Assembly (NCBI GenBank): GCA_050251415.1
Contig: JBFWMT010000042.1
Location: 1-21,680 of the forward strand
Reading direction: 5' to 3'
Length of the DNA stretch: 21,680 nt
Source: UBA8514 sp050251415
Lineage (GTDB): Bacteria > Bacillota > Clostridia > Lachnospirales > Anaerotignaceae
Shown: in pieces, positions 7,269 through 14,566 of the stretch
Layout of the letters: each line of letters begins with the position of its first letter
Position numbering within the stretch: position 1 is the first letter of the stretch
Translations under genes and position numbers: made by a program
The notes under the pieces: model-generated
What the model saw: only the letters and a program-made list of their open reading frames with translations
Told to the model about the DNA's origin: nothing
Databases searched by the model: none

Positions 7269-7330
7269 CGTAATCGCTCCCTTGCTATATAATATCCATG
7301 TTTAGCCATATGTATTCATACATAAAAATA

Positions 7331-7410
7331 TAAAGAAAACCGTGGAACACTGTTACACCACCCTTGCAAACCTTTAAAAGTAATGGGTGTGGGGCAGCGC
7401 ACCACGGTTC
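7331..7410 (-). terminator. Long terminator-like hairpin after the UPF0210 gene
   Basis: On the minus strand GAACCGTGG (about 7410-7402) pairs with CCACGGTTTTC ending about 7335. Inner partial pairing involves CACCC/GGGTG, and the sequence runs into TTTTC TTTATATTTTT. It lies 26 bases after the UPF0210 stop and about 60 bases before pepD. The outer stem is perfect; the inner pairing is irregular. Confidence 0.65.
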
Positions 7411-7435
7411 TATATTATTTTCTAATTTTTAAAAT

Positions 7436-8794
7436 TTAGTTTTTAAAGCTGTGAATAGGCGCAGGTATTCTTCCGCCACGGTTAATAAAATCTGCACAAC
7501 TAAACTTATTAACTGGCATTATTGGGGCATAGCCAAGTAAACCACCAAATTCAATCATCTCGCCAACACCTTTTCCAATAACAGGTATTAAACGAACTGC
7601 GGTTGTTTTATTGTTAATCATACCAATAGCCGCTTCATCTGCAATAATACCAGAAATGGTAGTTGCTGGTGTATCTCCAGGGATTGCAATCATATCTAAA
7701 CCAACAGAGCATACACAAGTCATTGCCTCAAGTTTCTCTAATGTAAGGGCACCGCACTTTGCGGCTTCAATCATTCCATTGTCCTCACTTACTGGTATAA
7801 ATGCACCGCTTAAACCACCAACATAACTGCTCGCCATAACTCCGCCTTTTTTAACATTGTCATTAAGCATAGCCAGTGCCGCTGTAGTTCCAGGTGCTCC
7901 TGCTTCCTGCAAGCCCATTTCTTGAAAAATCTCGGCAATACTATCCCCAACAGCAGGTGTTGGTGCAAGGGATAAGTCAATGATACCAAAAGGTACATTC
8001 AGGCGTTTTGATGCTTCCTGTGCCACAAGCTGACCAACACGTGTAATTTTAAATGCCGTCTTTTTGATAGTTTCGCATAAGGTTTCAAAATCCTCACCAC
8101 GGCACTCTTCAAGGGCTTTTTTAACAACGCCAGGGCCGCTTACACCTACATTAATAACACAGTCCTTCTCGCCAACACCGTGGAATGCACCTGCCATAAA
8201 TGGGTTGTCCTCAACAGCATTGCAGAAAACAACCAGCTTTGCACAGCCAAGGCAGTTATTGTCCTTGCTTGCATGTGCTGTTTCAAGAATAATTTCGCCC
8301 ATACGTTTAACCGCATCCATGTCTAAACCATTGCGTGATGTACCAATGTTTACAGATGAACAAACAACATCTGTTTCACTAAGCGCCTGTGGAATAGAGT
8401 TAATCAGTGCCAAATCGCTTGGGGTACAGCCCTTATGCACCAGTGCCGAAAAACCGCCAATAAAGTTAACACCAACATCTTTTGCCGCTTTATCCAATGT
8501 TTTTGCGATAGACACATAATTTGTTTCCTTACAGCCAGCCGCCGCAATGGCAATGGGTGTAACGGATATACGCTTATTTACAATTGGAATACCAAATTGC
8601 TTTTCAAGGTCGTTGCCCACCTTAACCAAATCTTTTGCACAAGTAGTAATTTTGTTATATATTTTTTCATTAAATTTATTAATATCAGCATCTGCACAGT
8701 CTAAAAGGCTTATACCCATAGTTATTGTACGCACATCAAGGTTTGCTTCTTTTATCATCTTATTTGTTTCCAAAATTTCTCTCTTAGAAATCAT
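7436..8794 (-). CDS. UPF0210 / DUF711 (PFL-like) family protein
   Basis: The protein is 452 residues, the family's usual size. It belongs to a conserved Firmicutes/archaeal family distantly related to the pyruvate formate-lyase fold; its reaction is not established. Recognisable segments are RTITMGISLLDCA near the N-terminus, NFIGGFSALVHKGCT, CSSVNIGTSRNGLDMDAV, GVSGPGVVKKALE, LSLAPTPAVGDSIAEI and GLDMIAIPGDT. The start ATG 8794 is set by AGGAGGAAC about 6-13 bases upstream; an upstream in-frame extension would overlap the ACT-domain gene. It follows that gene by 19 bases, an arrangement conserved in many genomes. The pairing suggests that the ACT protein senses a small ligand for the enzyme (inference). 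Confidence 0.93.
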   Translation of the reverse strand: MISKREILETNKMIKEANLDVRTITMGISLLDCADADINKFNEKIYNKITTCAKDLVKVGNDLEKQFGIPIVNKRISVTPIAIAAAGCKETNYVSIAKTLDKAAKDVGVNFIGGFSALVHKGCTPSDLALINSIPQALSETDVVCSSVNIGTSRNGLDMDAVKRMGEIILETAHASKDNNCLGCAKLVVFCNAVEDNPFMAGAFHGVGEKDCVINVGVSGPGVVKKALEECRGEDFETLCETIKKTAFKITRVGQLVAQEASKRLNVPFGIIDLSLAPTPAVGDSIAEIFQEMGLQEAGAPGTTAALAMLNDNVKKGGVMASSYVGGLSGAFIPVSEDNGMIEAAKCGALTLEKLEAMTCVCSVGLDMIAIPGDTPATTISGIIADEAAIGMINNKTTAVRLIPVIGKGVGEMIEFGGLLGYAPIMPVNKFSCADFINRGGRIPAPIHSFKN

Positions 8795-8813
8795 TACGTT
8801 GTTCCTCCTGTTT

Positions 8814-9083
8814 TTAGATTCTATGCATACTGTCAAAAATAGCCTCATGCTGAAGCTTAATTTCAACACCTATTTCATTGCCTAAATCAGTAAGTCCCTG
8901 ATGCGCTGTCTCAAAAGCAATACTGCTGTTTTCCATATCAACAATCATCATCATATTAAAATAGCCTTGTACAATCGTTTGAGAAATATCAAGAATGTTG
9001 ATGCCGTTTTCTGAAAGATAAACACACACCTTTGCAATAATACCAACCTTGTCTTTTCCTAAAACAGTAATAATACCATTCAT
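8814..9083 (-). CDS. UPF0237 ACT-domain protein
   Basis: The protein is 89 residues and consists of a single ACT domain of the UPF0237 (GcvR-like) family, a small-molecule-binding regulatory fold. It begins MNGIITVLGKDKVGIIAKV and continues with a typical NINILDISQTI-like strand/helix pattern (GINILDISQTIVQG). AGGAGGT lies 7 bases before ATG 9083. It is the first gene of a two-gene unit with the UPF0210 gene and has a good promoter upstream. Which ligand it binds is not known. Confidence 0.93.
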   Translation of the reverse strand: MNGIITVLGKDKVGIIAKVCVYLSENGINILDISQTIVQGYFNMMMIVDMENSSIAFETAHQGLTDLGNEIGVEIKLQHEAIFDSMHRI

Positions 9084-9144
9084 TTTTACTACCTCCTATT
9101 TTTAATAAACATTTGTTTAAATTATACAATCTTTCCTACTTTAC

Positions 9145-9173
9145 ATTATACATAATGTTTAACATACCCGCAA
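9145..9173 (-). promoter_or_regulatory. Promoter of the ACT/UPF0210 unit with palindrome over the -10
   Basis: On the minus strand TTGCGG (9173-9168), a 17-nt spacer and a perfect TATAAT (9150-9145) lie about 60 bases before ATG 9083. The palindrome ACATTAT-AC-ATAATGT (9143-9158) covers the -10 box and could be an operator. A second TATAAT occurs at 9123-9128 without a good -35. Confidence 0.55.
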
Positions 9174-9237
9174 TAACAAAAAGCTACAAAAAAACCTGAT
9201 TCTTCAATGTTAGTATGTTTATTTTGTTTAATAAGCT

Positions 9238-9271
9238 AAAGTAATAAAGTGTTTTTTGCTTTAATTACTTT
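9238..9271 (+). terminator. Hairpin with T-run in the divergent intergenic region
   Basis: AAAGTAATAAAG (9238-9249) pairs with CTTTAATTACTTT (9259-9271) with one bulge, followed by further Ts on the plus strand. No plus-strand gene precedes it nearby. It may only insulate the collagen-like gene, or be fortuitous AT-rich pairing. Confidence 0.3.
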
Positions 9272-9310
9272 TTTACCTTATCCGCAATAATTAGTTTTGA
9301 CCAAGCAGTA

Positions 9311-9337
9311 ACCTTATTATACTTTTTTCATACTATA
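9311..9337 (+). promoter_or_regulatory. Sigma-K/sigma-E-like sporulation promoter of the collagen-like gene
   Basis: AC at 9311-9312, a 16-nt spacer and CATACTATA (9329-9337) match the sigma-K pattern AC-N16/17-CATAnnnTA. An overlapping sigma-A reading also exists (TTTTGA 9295-9300, 17 nt, TATACT 9318-9323). AAAGGAGGTG at 9347-9356 is the ribosome binding site for ATG 9362. The sporulation reading is favoured by the product type. Confidence 0.45.
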
Positions 9338-9361
9338 GATTATAAGAAAGGAGGTGTGAAC

Positions 9362-10516
9362 ATGTATAATAACAATATGTACGATGCCTATAATTCAACA
9401 TGCAGTCCAAATCCATCAATTGGTTGCGGCTGCCATGACTACCACCCCCACTGCTGCTTTCCTAGGGGTGCTACTGGCGCTACTGGCCCAACTGGTGCTA
9501 CTGGCCCTGTTGGCAGAACAGGCGCTACTGGGGCTACCGGCCCTACTGGCTTAACTGGCGCTACTGGTGCTACTGGCCCTGCTGGCGCTACTGGTGCAGG
9601 TGCAACTGGCGCTACTGGACCTACTGGGTTAACTGGTGCTACTGGCGCAACTGGTGCTACTGGACCTATTGGCGCTACTGGTGCAGGCGCTACTGGTGCT
9701 ACTGGTCCTACTGGTCCTATTGGTGAAACTGGTGCTACTGGTGAAACTGGTGCTACTGGCCCTACTGGCTTAACTGGTGCTACCGGTGCTACTGGCCCTA
9801 TTGGTGAAACTGGTGCTACTGGCCCTATCGGTGAAACTGGTTCTACTGGCCCTATCGGTGAAACTGGTGCTACTGGTCCTATCGGTGAAACTGGTGCTAC
9901 TGGCCCTATTGGTGAAACTGGTGCTACTGGCCCTATCGGTGAAACTGGTGCTACTGGCCCTATTGGTGAAACTGGTGCTACTGGTCCTATCGGTGAAACT
10001 GGTGCTACTGGTCCTATCGGTGAAACTGGTGCTACTGGCCCTATCGGTGAAACTGGTGCTACTGGCCCTATTGGTGAAACTGGTGCTACTGGCCCTATCG
10101 GCCCTGGCGGAACATCAATTTATTTAGCAACAGATGGTACTATTGCCAATAACGGATGGGTTGGACTTGGAACTTTTTCTCCTCTACCGTTATTTGTAAC
10201 AAGCACAGTAGTAATTCCTGTAAATGCTATAATAACAGGATTGGTATTAAACATCCGAGATAATGACCTAGTCGTAGATGATACCGTTACCGCAACAATT
10301 TATACCAGCCCATGCGGGTTTGAAGACCCAACAACCACAGGTATCTCTGCTGTTGTTGAAGGCCCTAGCAACGTGGGAGACCAAAGCTGCTTTGCAACAG
10401 ACTTTGGAAGTGTTCCTGTTGCTCAAGGTACTCTCTTATCAGTTCAAATTATGCTCGAAGGAGTGGGTGCATTAGCTAGTGGCGTTGCTGTAACCGTTTT
10501 CTTGAGTATTCCTTAA
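9362..10516 (+). CDS. Collagen-like (Gly-X-Y) protein, probable spore-surface glycoprotein
   Basis: The protein is 384 residues. The N-terminus (1-35) is Asn/Tyr-rich and then Cys/His-rich (CGCHDYHPHCC). Residues about 36-249 are a Gly-X-Y collagen-like region rich in GAT, GPT, GPI and GET triplets. The final ~135 residues form a globular domain containing IYLATDG, VIPVNAIITGLVLNIRDND and TATIYTSPCGFE, as in clostridial BclA-like proteins, where the C-terminal domain trimerises. There is no signal peptide, which fits assembly onto the spore from the mother cell rather than secretion. ATG 9362 is preferred to GTG 9356, which overlaps the ribosome binding site. Thr-rich triplets are likely O-glycosylation sites, and a glycosyltransferase gene follows. 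The Gly-X-Y phase is broken twice by a missing residue (GATGAGATG). Confidence 0.9.
   Translation: MYNNNMYDAYNSTCSPNPSIGCGCHDYHPHCCFPRGATGATGPTGATGPVGRTGATGATGPTGLTGATGATGPAGATGAGATGATGPTGLTGATGATGATGPIGATGAGATGATGPTGPIGETGATGETGATGPTGLTGATGATGPIGETGATGPIGETGSTGPIGETGATGPIGETGATGPIGETGATGPIGETGATGPIGETGATGPIGETGATGPIGETGATGPIGETGATGPIGETGATGPIGPGGTSIYLATDGTIANNGWVGLGTFSPLPLFVTSTVVIPVNAIITGLVLNIRDNDLVVDDTVTATIYTSPCGFEDPTTTGISAVVEGPSNVGDQSCFATDFGSVPVAQGTLLSVQIMLEGVGALASGVAVTVFLSIP
9794..10090 (+). repeat. 27-bp tandem repeat, 11 copies (GPIGETGAT)
   Basis: Eleven consecutive 27-bp units encode G-P-I-G-E-T-G-A-T; one unit has S in place of A. Third-base changes (GGC/GGT, ATT/ATC) alternate among units, so units are nearly but not fully identical. 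Copy number is likely variable between strains. Confidence 0.92.
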
Positions 10517-10567
10517 AAACAGCATAAACAGGTAAGCAGATTTTAAGTAAAACCATAGTTCAGTTTA

Positions 10568-10598
10568 GGGTGTCAATATATTTTTGGCACCCTTTTTT
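10568..10598 (+). terminator. Intrinsic terminator after the collagen-like gene
   Basis: GGGTGTC (10568-10574) pairs with GGCACCC (10586-10592) with one G-U pair, followed by TTTTTT. It lies between the collagen-like gene and the glycosyltransferase, so the latter may be expressed by readthrough or its own promoter. Confidence 0.75.
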
Positions 10599-10649
10599 AA
10601 GAAAACTAAAAATTCTAATAATTTAATTAAAGAAAGCTTTGGTGATTTT

Positions 10650-11786
10650 ATGCCTAAATTGCGTTTCCATTTACTTGGCCTTGCTCACGTGGAAACAAAT
10701 AAAACGAATACTGCCTGTGCCTACACACAAAAAATAGTGAAGCTAGCCAAAATAATTAAAAGTTTTGGTCATACCCTATATTTTTACGGTGTTGAGGGTT
10801 CAGATGTTGAATGTGATGAGTTTATCCCTGTTTCATCAAAGGAAGTACTTTTAAAAACCTATGGAGATTATGACAAATCAAAGGATTTCTTCAAGCATGA
10901 CCCAAAAGATTTTGCCCACCTTACCTTTAACGAAAATGCAATTCATGAAATTCTCAAAAGAAAAAAGGATGGAGACATGCTCCTTTGCCCTATGGGGAAT
11001 TATCAACAACCTATATCCGATGCTGTAAAAATTCTTACTGTAGAATCTGGAATTGGTTACACGGGCGTATTTTCTAAGTTTCGGGTATTTGAATCTTACG
11101 CATGGATGCACCATGTTTACGGTCTTATGAAGATTGAAGACGGTGCATGGTATGATGCGGTTATTCCCAATTATTTCGACGTAGACGACTTCCCTTATAA
11201 GGAAAAGAAACAAGATTATTTGCTTTATTTCGGAAGGATAATAAACAGAAAAGGGGTTCTTGTCGCTTCAGAGGTTGCAAAAGCAACCGGTAATACCCTA
11301 TATATGGTTGGTCAAGGCTCATTGGATAACCCAAATGAGGGAATACACTTAGGAAAAGAAGATCACATTGTATACATGCCTGCTGTAGGTTCCAAAGAAA
11401 GAGCAGAGCTTTTGGGAAATGCCAAGGCTGTGTTAATGCCTACCTACTACCTTGAACCCTTTGGCGGAGTAAATGTTGAGGCACAGCTTTGCGGAACTCC
11501 CGTTATCACATCTGATTGGGGTGCTTTTCCCGAAACCGTTCTTCACGGGGTTACAGGCTATCGGTGCCGAACCTTTGAAGAATTTTGCTGGGCTGTAGAC
11601 AATATTTCAAATATTAAGCCTTCAAATTGCCGTGAATGGGCAGAAAAAAACTATTCCTTAGAAAGAATAGGCTTGATGTATGAGGAATATTTTCAAAGAA
11701 TTAACAGGCTATTTGGCAAAGGCTGGTACGAAAAAAATGAAGACCGTACTGAACTTGACTGGCTTAAAAGATATTATCCCGAGTAA
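10650..11786 (+). CDS. GT4-type glycosyltransferase (GT-B fold)
   Basis: The protein is 378 residues. The C-terminal domain shows family 4 retaining glycosyltransferase features: YFGRIINRKGV near residue 200, the E-x7-E motif EPFGGVNVE at residues 269-277, and GTPVITSDWGAFPETVLHGVTGY after it. The N-terminal domain begins LRFHLLGLAHVETN and has no membrane segment, so it is cytoplasmic. The start at ATG 10650 is set by the terminator hairpin that occupies upstream codons; the ribosome binding site (GGTGA) is weak and close. Its position behind a Thr-rich collagen-like gene suggests that it glycosylates that protein, as in exosporium gene clusters (inference). Donor and acceptor cannot be read from sequence. 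Confidence 0.85.
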   Translation: MPKLRFHLLGLAHVETNKTNTACAYTQKIVKLAKIIKSFGHTLYFYGVEGSDVECDEFIPVSSKEVLLKTYGDYDKSKDFFKHDPKDFAHLTFNENAIHEILKRKKDGDMLLCPMGNYQQPISDAVKILTVESGIGYTGVFSKFRVFESYAWMHHVYGLMKIEDGAWYDAVIPNYFDVDDFPYKEKKQDYLLYFGRIINRKGVLVASEVAKATGNTLYMVGQGSLDNPNEGIHLGKEDHIVYMPAVGSKERAELLGNAKAVLMPTYYLEPFGGVNVEAQLCGTPVITSDWGAFPETVLHGVTGYRCRTFEEFCWAVDNISNIKPSNCREWAEKNYSLERIGLMYEEYFQRINRLFGKGWYEKNEDRTELDWLKRYYPE

Positions 11787-11790
11787 AAGT

Positions 11791-11840
11791 GAAAACCCTG
11801 AGGGCTTTGCCCTCAGACACCCACAAGGGTTTCACCCATT
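11791..11840. repeat. Nested and tandem hairpins after the glycosyltransferase
   Basis: CTGAGGGC (11798-11805) and GCCCTCAG (11809-11816) form a perfect 8-bp stem with a TTT loop. GTGAAAACCC (about 11789-11798) can also pair with GGGTTTCAC (11827-11835) around it, and CAAGGG/CCCaTTG gives an alternative second hairpin. This is probably the 3' end of the glycosyltransferase transcript, though no long T-run follows. Confidence 0.5.
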
Positions 11841-11849
11841 GACCCAATT

Positions 11850-11940
11850 AAAACGGCATAAATATGCGGTTTTTAACAAAAGTTTTTGCCTTGCTTTTTT
11901 CAAAAAGCGAGTGGGTTTGGGCAACGCCCAAGGTTTGTCT
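11850..11940. repeat. GCAT hairpin plus two-hairpin repeat R, copy 2
   Basis: An imperfect GCATA-AA-TATGC hairpin (11850-11873) is followed by CTTGCTTTTT/AAAAAGCGAG and TTGGGC/GCCCAA hairpins. The order and spacing are the same as at 2908-2994. One base in the first R stem differs (GCGAG for GCAAG). Confidence 0.85.
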
Positions 11941-11948
11941 ACCCATCT

Positions 11949-11972
11949 AAACCCGCATAAATATGCGGGTTT
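11949..11972. repeat. GCATA-AA-TATGC hairpin
   Basis: AAACCCGCATA (11949-11959) pairs perfectly with TATGCGGGTTT (11962-11972), an 11-bp stem with a 2-nt centre, followed by AATAAAGG as after the hairpin at 2908-2930. Confidence 0.75.
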
Positions 11973-11999
11973 AATAAAGGAAATGCCGATAAATTCAAA

Positions 12000-12126
12000 A
12001 TTAAAAAATTAATTTAGCATTAGCGGCAAAAAATGGAGCGTAAAAGGCATTTTATGAAATAAAATGCTATGGAGTGACCGAATTTTTTGCAAATTGATTT
12101 TTTAATTACATTAAACCGGCATTTCC
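12000..12126 (+). repeat. 126-bp inverted-repeat element E, copy 1
   Basis: This copy aligns without gaps to the reverse complement of bases 17652-17778, about 107 of 126 positions identical. Near-terminal inverted repeats TTAAAAAATTAATTT (12001-12015) and AAATTGATTTTTTAA (about 12091-12105) match at 14 of 15 positions. GCAAAAAAT/ATTTTTTGC and GCATTTTAT/ATAAAATGC pair inside. It could be a small nonautonomous mobile element or a structured RNA. It has no long open frame. Confidence 0.8.
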
Positions 12127-12130
12127 TAAA

Positions 12131-12188
12131 GTTTTTGGTCTTGCTTTTTCCAAAAAGCAAGTGGGTTTGGGCAACGCCCGAGGTTTTA
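12131..12188. repeat. Two-hairpin repeat R, copy 3
   Basis: CTTGCTTTTT (12140-12149) with AAAAAGCAAG (12152-12161), then TTGGGC (12167-12172) with GCCCGA. It ends 6 bases from the ribH stop codon. The whole 11787-12194 stretch between convergent genes therefore consists of repeats and hairpins and contains no gene. Confidence 0.85.
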
Positions 12189-12194
12189 TATTTT

Positions 12195-12662
12195 TTAGTT
12201 TTCTATTTCATTTATAAGGTTTACCATTTCTACTGCGGAAAGTGCACAATCGTAACCTTTGTTTCCTGCCTTTGTGCCCGCACGTTCAATAGCCTGCTCA
12301 ATATTTTCTGTTGTAAGAACACCAAACATAACTGGTATGTCACTTTCAAGGGTTACATGGGCAATCCCTTTTGATACTTCACTGCAAACATAATCGTAAT
12401 GGGTTGTTGACCCACGAATAACTGCACCAAGGCAAATAACTGCATCATATTTTTTGCTTTTTGCCATTTTAGAAGCAATCAATGGAATTTCGAATGCACC
12501 TGGAACCCACGCAACTTCTATATCATCTTCCTCCACGCCGTGACGTTTAAGACCATCTAATGCACCACCCAAAAGTTTTGAAACAATAAACTCATTAAAC
12601 CTTGCGCAAATAATGCCTACCTTCATTTTCTTGCTAACCATACTGCCTTCATAAATTTTCAT
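12195..12662 (-). CDS. ribH: 6,7-dimethyl-8-ribityllumazine synthase
   Basis: This enzyme condenses 5-amino-6-ribitylaminouracil with 3,4-dihydroxy-2-butanone 4-phosphate to give the riboflavin precursor lumazine. It has 155 residues, the normal size. Diagnostic segments are ARFNEFIVSKLL, VAWVPGAFEIPLIA, CLGAVIRGSTTHYDYV, the catalytic His region, and GVLTTENIEQAIERAGTKAGNKG. AAGGAGA lies about 9 bases before ATG 12662. It is the last gene of the rib operon, 31 bases after ribBA. Confidence 0.97.
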   Translation of the reverse strand: MKIYEGSMVSKKMKVGIICARFNEFIVSKLLGGALDGLKRHGVEEDDIEVAWVPGAFEIPLIASKMAKSKKYDAVICLGAVIRGSTTHYDYVCSEVSKGIAHVTLESDIPVMFGVLTTENIEQAIERAGTKAGNKGYDCALSAVEMVNLINEIEN

Positions 12663-12693
12663 TATATTATCTCTCCTTATTATATGTTTTTAA

Positions 12694-13893
12694 TTAGTAT
12701 TTTAAAATATGACCCATTTTTTCCTGCTTGGTTTTAAGATAGAATGCATCAAAAGGTGTTGCCTCCATCTGCACAGGTACACGCTCTGCAATGTCAATGC
12801 CATAGTACTTCAACTGATTAACTTTGTCTGGATTGTTGGTAATAAGCTTTAAGGAATGTATGCCTAAATCCCTAAGCATTTGCGCCGCTATGGAATAATC
12901 CCTCATATCCTCTTCAAAGCCAAGTTCAAGGTTTGCCTCAACGGTATCCCTGCCCTTGTCTTGCAATGCATATGCCTTCAATTTGTTTATAAGCCCAATG
13001 CCACGGCCTTCCTGACGCATGTATAAAAGCACGCCTCGACCTTCTTTTTCAATCATTTTCATTGAAGCCTCATACTGCTCACCGCAGTCGCAACGTGCCG
13101 AACCCAACGCATCCCCTGTAAGGCATTCGGAATGTACTCTGCAAAGCACAGGTTCATTTGTGGTTATGTCCCCCTTAACAAGGGCAACATGGTGCTCTCC
13201 ATTTACATTGTTTACAAAGCCGTAAATTTTAAACTGCCCATAGTGGGTAGGTAAATTGGTTTCAACCACCCTCTCTACCTGTCTTTCTTTAATCTTTCGA
13301 TATGCTTGCAATGCCTTAATTGTAATAAATTTTAGGTCATATTCCTTTGCCATAGCTTGTAACTCTTTTGTACGCATCATATATCCGTCATCCGCCATAA
13401 TTTCACAGCAAAGCCCACATTCTTTAAGCCCTGCAAGACGCATTAAATCTACAGTAGCCTCGGTGTGTCCATTTCTTTCTAAAACGCCGTTATCCTTGGA
13501 TAAAAGAGGGAACATATGCCCAGGTCTGCGGAAATCTTCTGGCTTTGCATTATCCTCAACGCATTTAATTGCTGTTATAGAGCGTTCTGCGGCAGAAATG
13601 CCTGTTGTTGTGTCCACATGGTCAATGGAAACGGTAAAAGCAGTTGCATGGTTATCGGTGTTATTATCCACCATCTGTCCAAGGCCTAGCTTTTGGGTAA
13701 GCTCTTTGCCCATTGGCATACATATAAGTCCCTTAGCCTTGCTTGCCATAAAATTTATGTTTTCGGTAGTGGCAAACTCTGCGGCACAAATCATGTCGCC
13801 CTCGTTCTCCCTATCCTCGTCATCTGTTACCAATATAATTTTACCTGCCCTTAAATCCTCTAACGCTTCATCTATTGTGTTGTATTCAAACAT
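12694..13893 (-). CDS. ribBA: Bifunctional DHBP synthase / GTP cyclohydrolase II
   Basis: This enzyme supplies both branches of riboflavin synthesis: ribulose 5-phosphate to dihydroxybutanone phosphate, and GTP to diaminopyrimidine. It has 399 residues. The N-terminal RibB domain (about 1-200) has the acidic DDEDRENEGD motif at 24-33 and RPGHMFPL. The C-terminal RibA domain (about 205-399) has zinc ligands C257, C268 and C270 (SECLTGDALGSARCDCGEQ) and RQEGRGIGL. Both active sites look intact. GGGAGGA precedes ATG 13893 at good spacing. It lies 18 bases after ribE. Confidence 0.97.
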   Translation of the reverse strand: MFEYNTIDEALEDLRAGKIILVTDDEDRENEGDMICAAEFATTENINFMASKAKGLICMPMGKELTQKLGLGQMVDNNTDNHATAFTVSIDHVDTTTGISAAERSITAIKCVEDNAKPEDFRRPGHMFPLLSKDNGVLERNGHTEATVDLMRLAGLKECGLCCEIMADDGYMMRTKELQAMAKEYDLKFITIKALQAYRKIKERQVERVVETNLPTHYGQFKIYGFVNNVNGEHHVALVKGDITTNEPVLCRVHSECLTGDALGSARCDCGEQYEASMKMIEKEGRGVLLYMRQEGRGIGLINKLKAYALQDKGRDTVEANLELGFEEDMRDYSIAAQMLRDLGIHSLKLITNNPDKVNQLKYYGIDIAERVPVQMEATPFDAFYLKTKQEKMGHILKY

Positions 13894-13911
13894 TTTTAAT
13901 TCCTCCCTATA

Positions 13912-14559
13912 TTAAAATCCGTTGTGTATTAAAAAATCACGGGTTATTTTGCCATCTTTGCTTGCCCCTGATGACTTACCTAAAAGCCTATCAACATACT
14001 TGCCTATTACATCGTTTTCAAGGTTTACTGTATCTCCCACGCCTTTATCCAAAAGGGTTGTACTTGTTGCAGTGTGGGGTATAACCGAAACCGAAAAGCT
14101 TACTTCTGTTACCTCTGTTACTGTAAGGCTTATTCCGTCAATGGTGATAGAGCCTTTTTCAACTATCAGCCGTAATATTTCTAGCGTGGTGTTAATGGTT
14201 ATCCATATGGCATTGTCGTCTTTTTTCTTTGCCCTTATAACACCTGTACCATCTATGTGGCCAGACACTATATGCCCGCCAAAACGTCCCTCTGCCGACA
14301 TGGCACGTTCCATATTCACCTTACTGCCTGTGGTTAGGCTGCCTAAACTACTTCGTTTAAGGGTTTCATGCATAACATCCGCTGTAAATGTGTTGCCTGA
14401 AATTTCGCTTGCAGTAAGACACACTCCGTTAATTGCAACGCTGTCACCCAGCTTTAAGTCATCGAAAATCACATGCCCCTTTATGGTAAGGCGAGAGGAT
14501 GAAGTGCCTTTTTTTATAGACTTAATTTCCCCTTTTTCTTCAACTATGCCTGTAAACAT
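13912..14559 (-). CDS. ribE: Riboflavin synthase, alpha subunit
   Basis: This enzyme dismutates two lumazine molecules to riboflavin. It has 215 residues with two lumazine-binding repeats. The first opens MFTGIVEEKGEI and contains NGVCLTA and the FTADVMHETL segment; the second contains GGHIVSGHIDGTG and DGISLTV. The start ATG 14559 matches the invariant MFTGI N-terminus; a longer in-frame reading overlaps ribD and is not needed. The gap to ribD is 7 bases, so coupling is likely. The gene is called ribB in older Bacillus nomenclature. Confidence 0.96.
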   Translation of the reverse strand: MFTGIVEEKGEIKSIKKGTSSSRLTIKGHVIFDDLKLGDSVAINGVCLTASEISGNTFTADVMHETLKRSSLGSLTTGSKVNMERAMSAEGRFGGHIVSGHIDGTGVIRAKKKDDNAIWITINTTLEILRLIVEKGSITIDGISLTVTEVTEVSFSVSVIPHTATSTTLLDKGVGDTVNLENDVIGKYVDRLLGKSSGASKDGKITRDFLIHNGF

Positions 14560-14566
14560 CTGCCCT

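Noticed and set aside
7331..7410. T-box leader upstream of pepD
   Set aside because: A GGGTGGT string occurs on the minus strand, but the T-box consensus and a specifier-type stem are not present. A terminator for the upstream gene explains the pairing.
11680..12374. Open frames running through the repeat array as small proteins
   Set aside because: They are translations of hairpin repeats (the same peptide strings recur wherever the repeat does), lack ribosome binding sites, and one overlaps the glycosyltransferase end.
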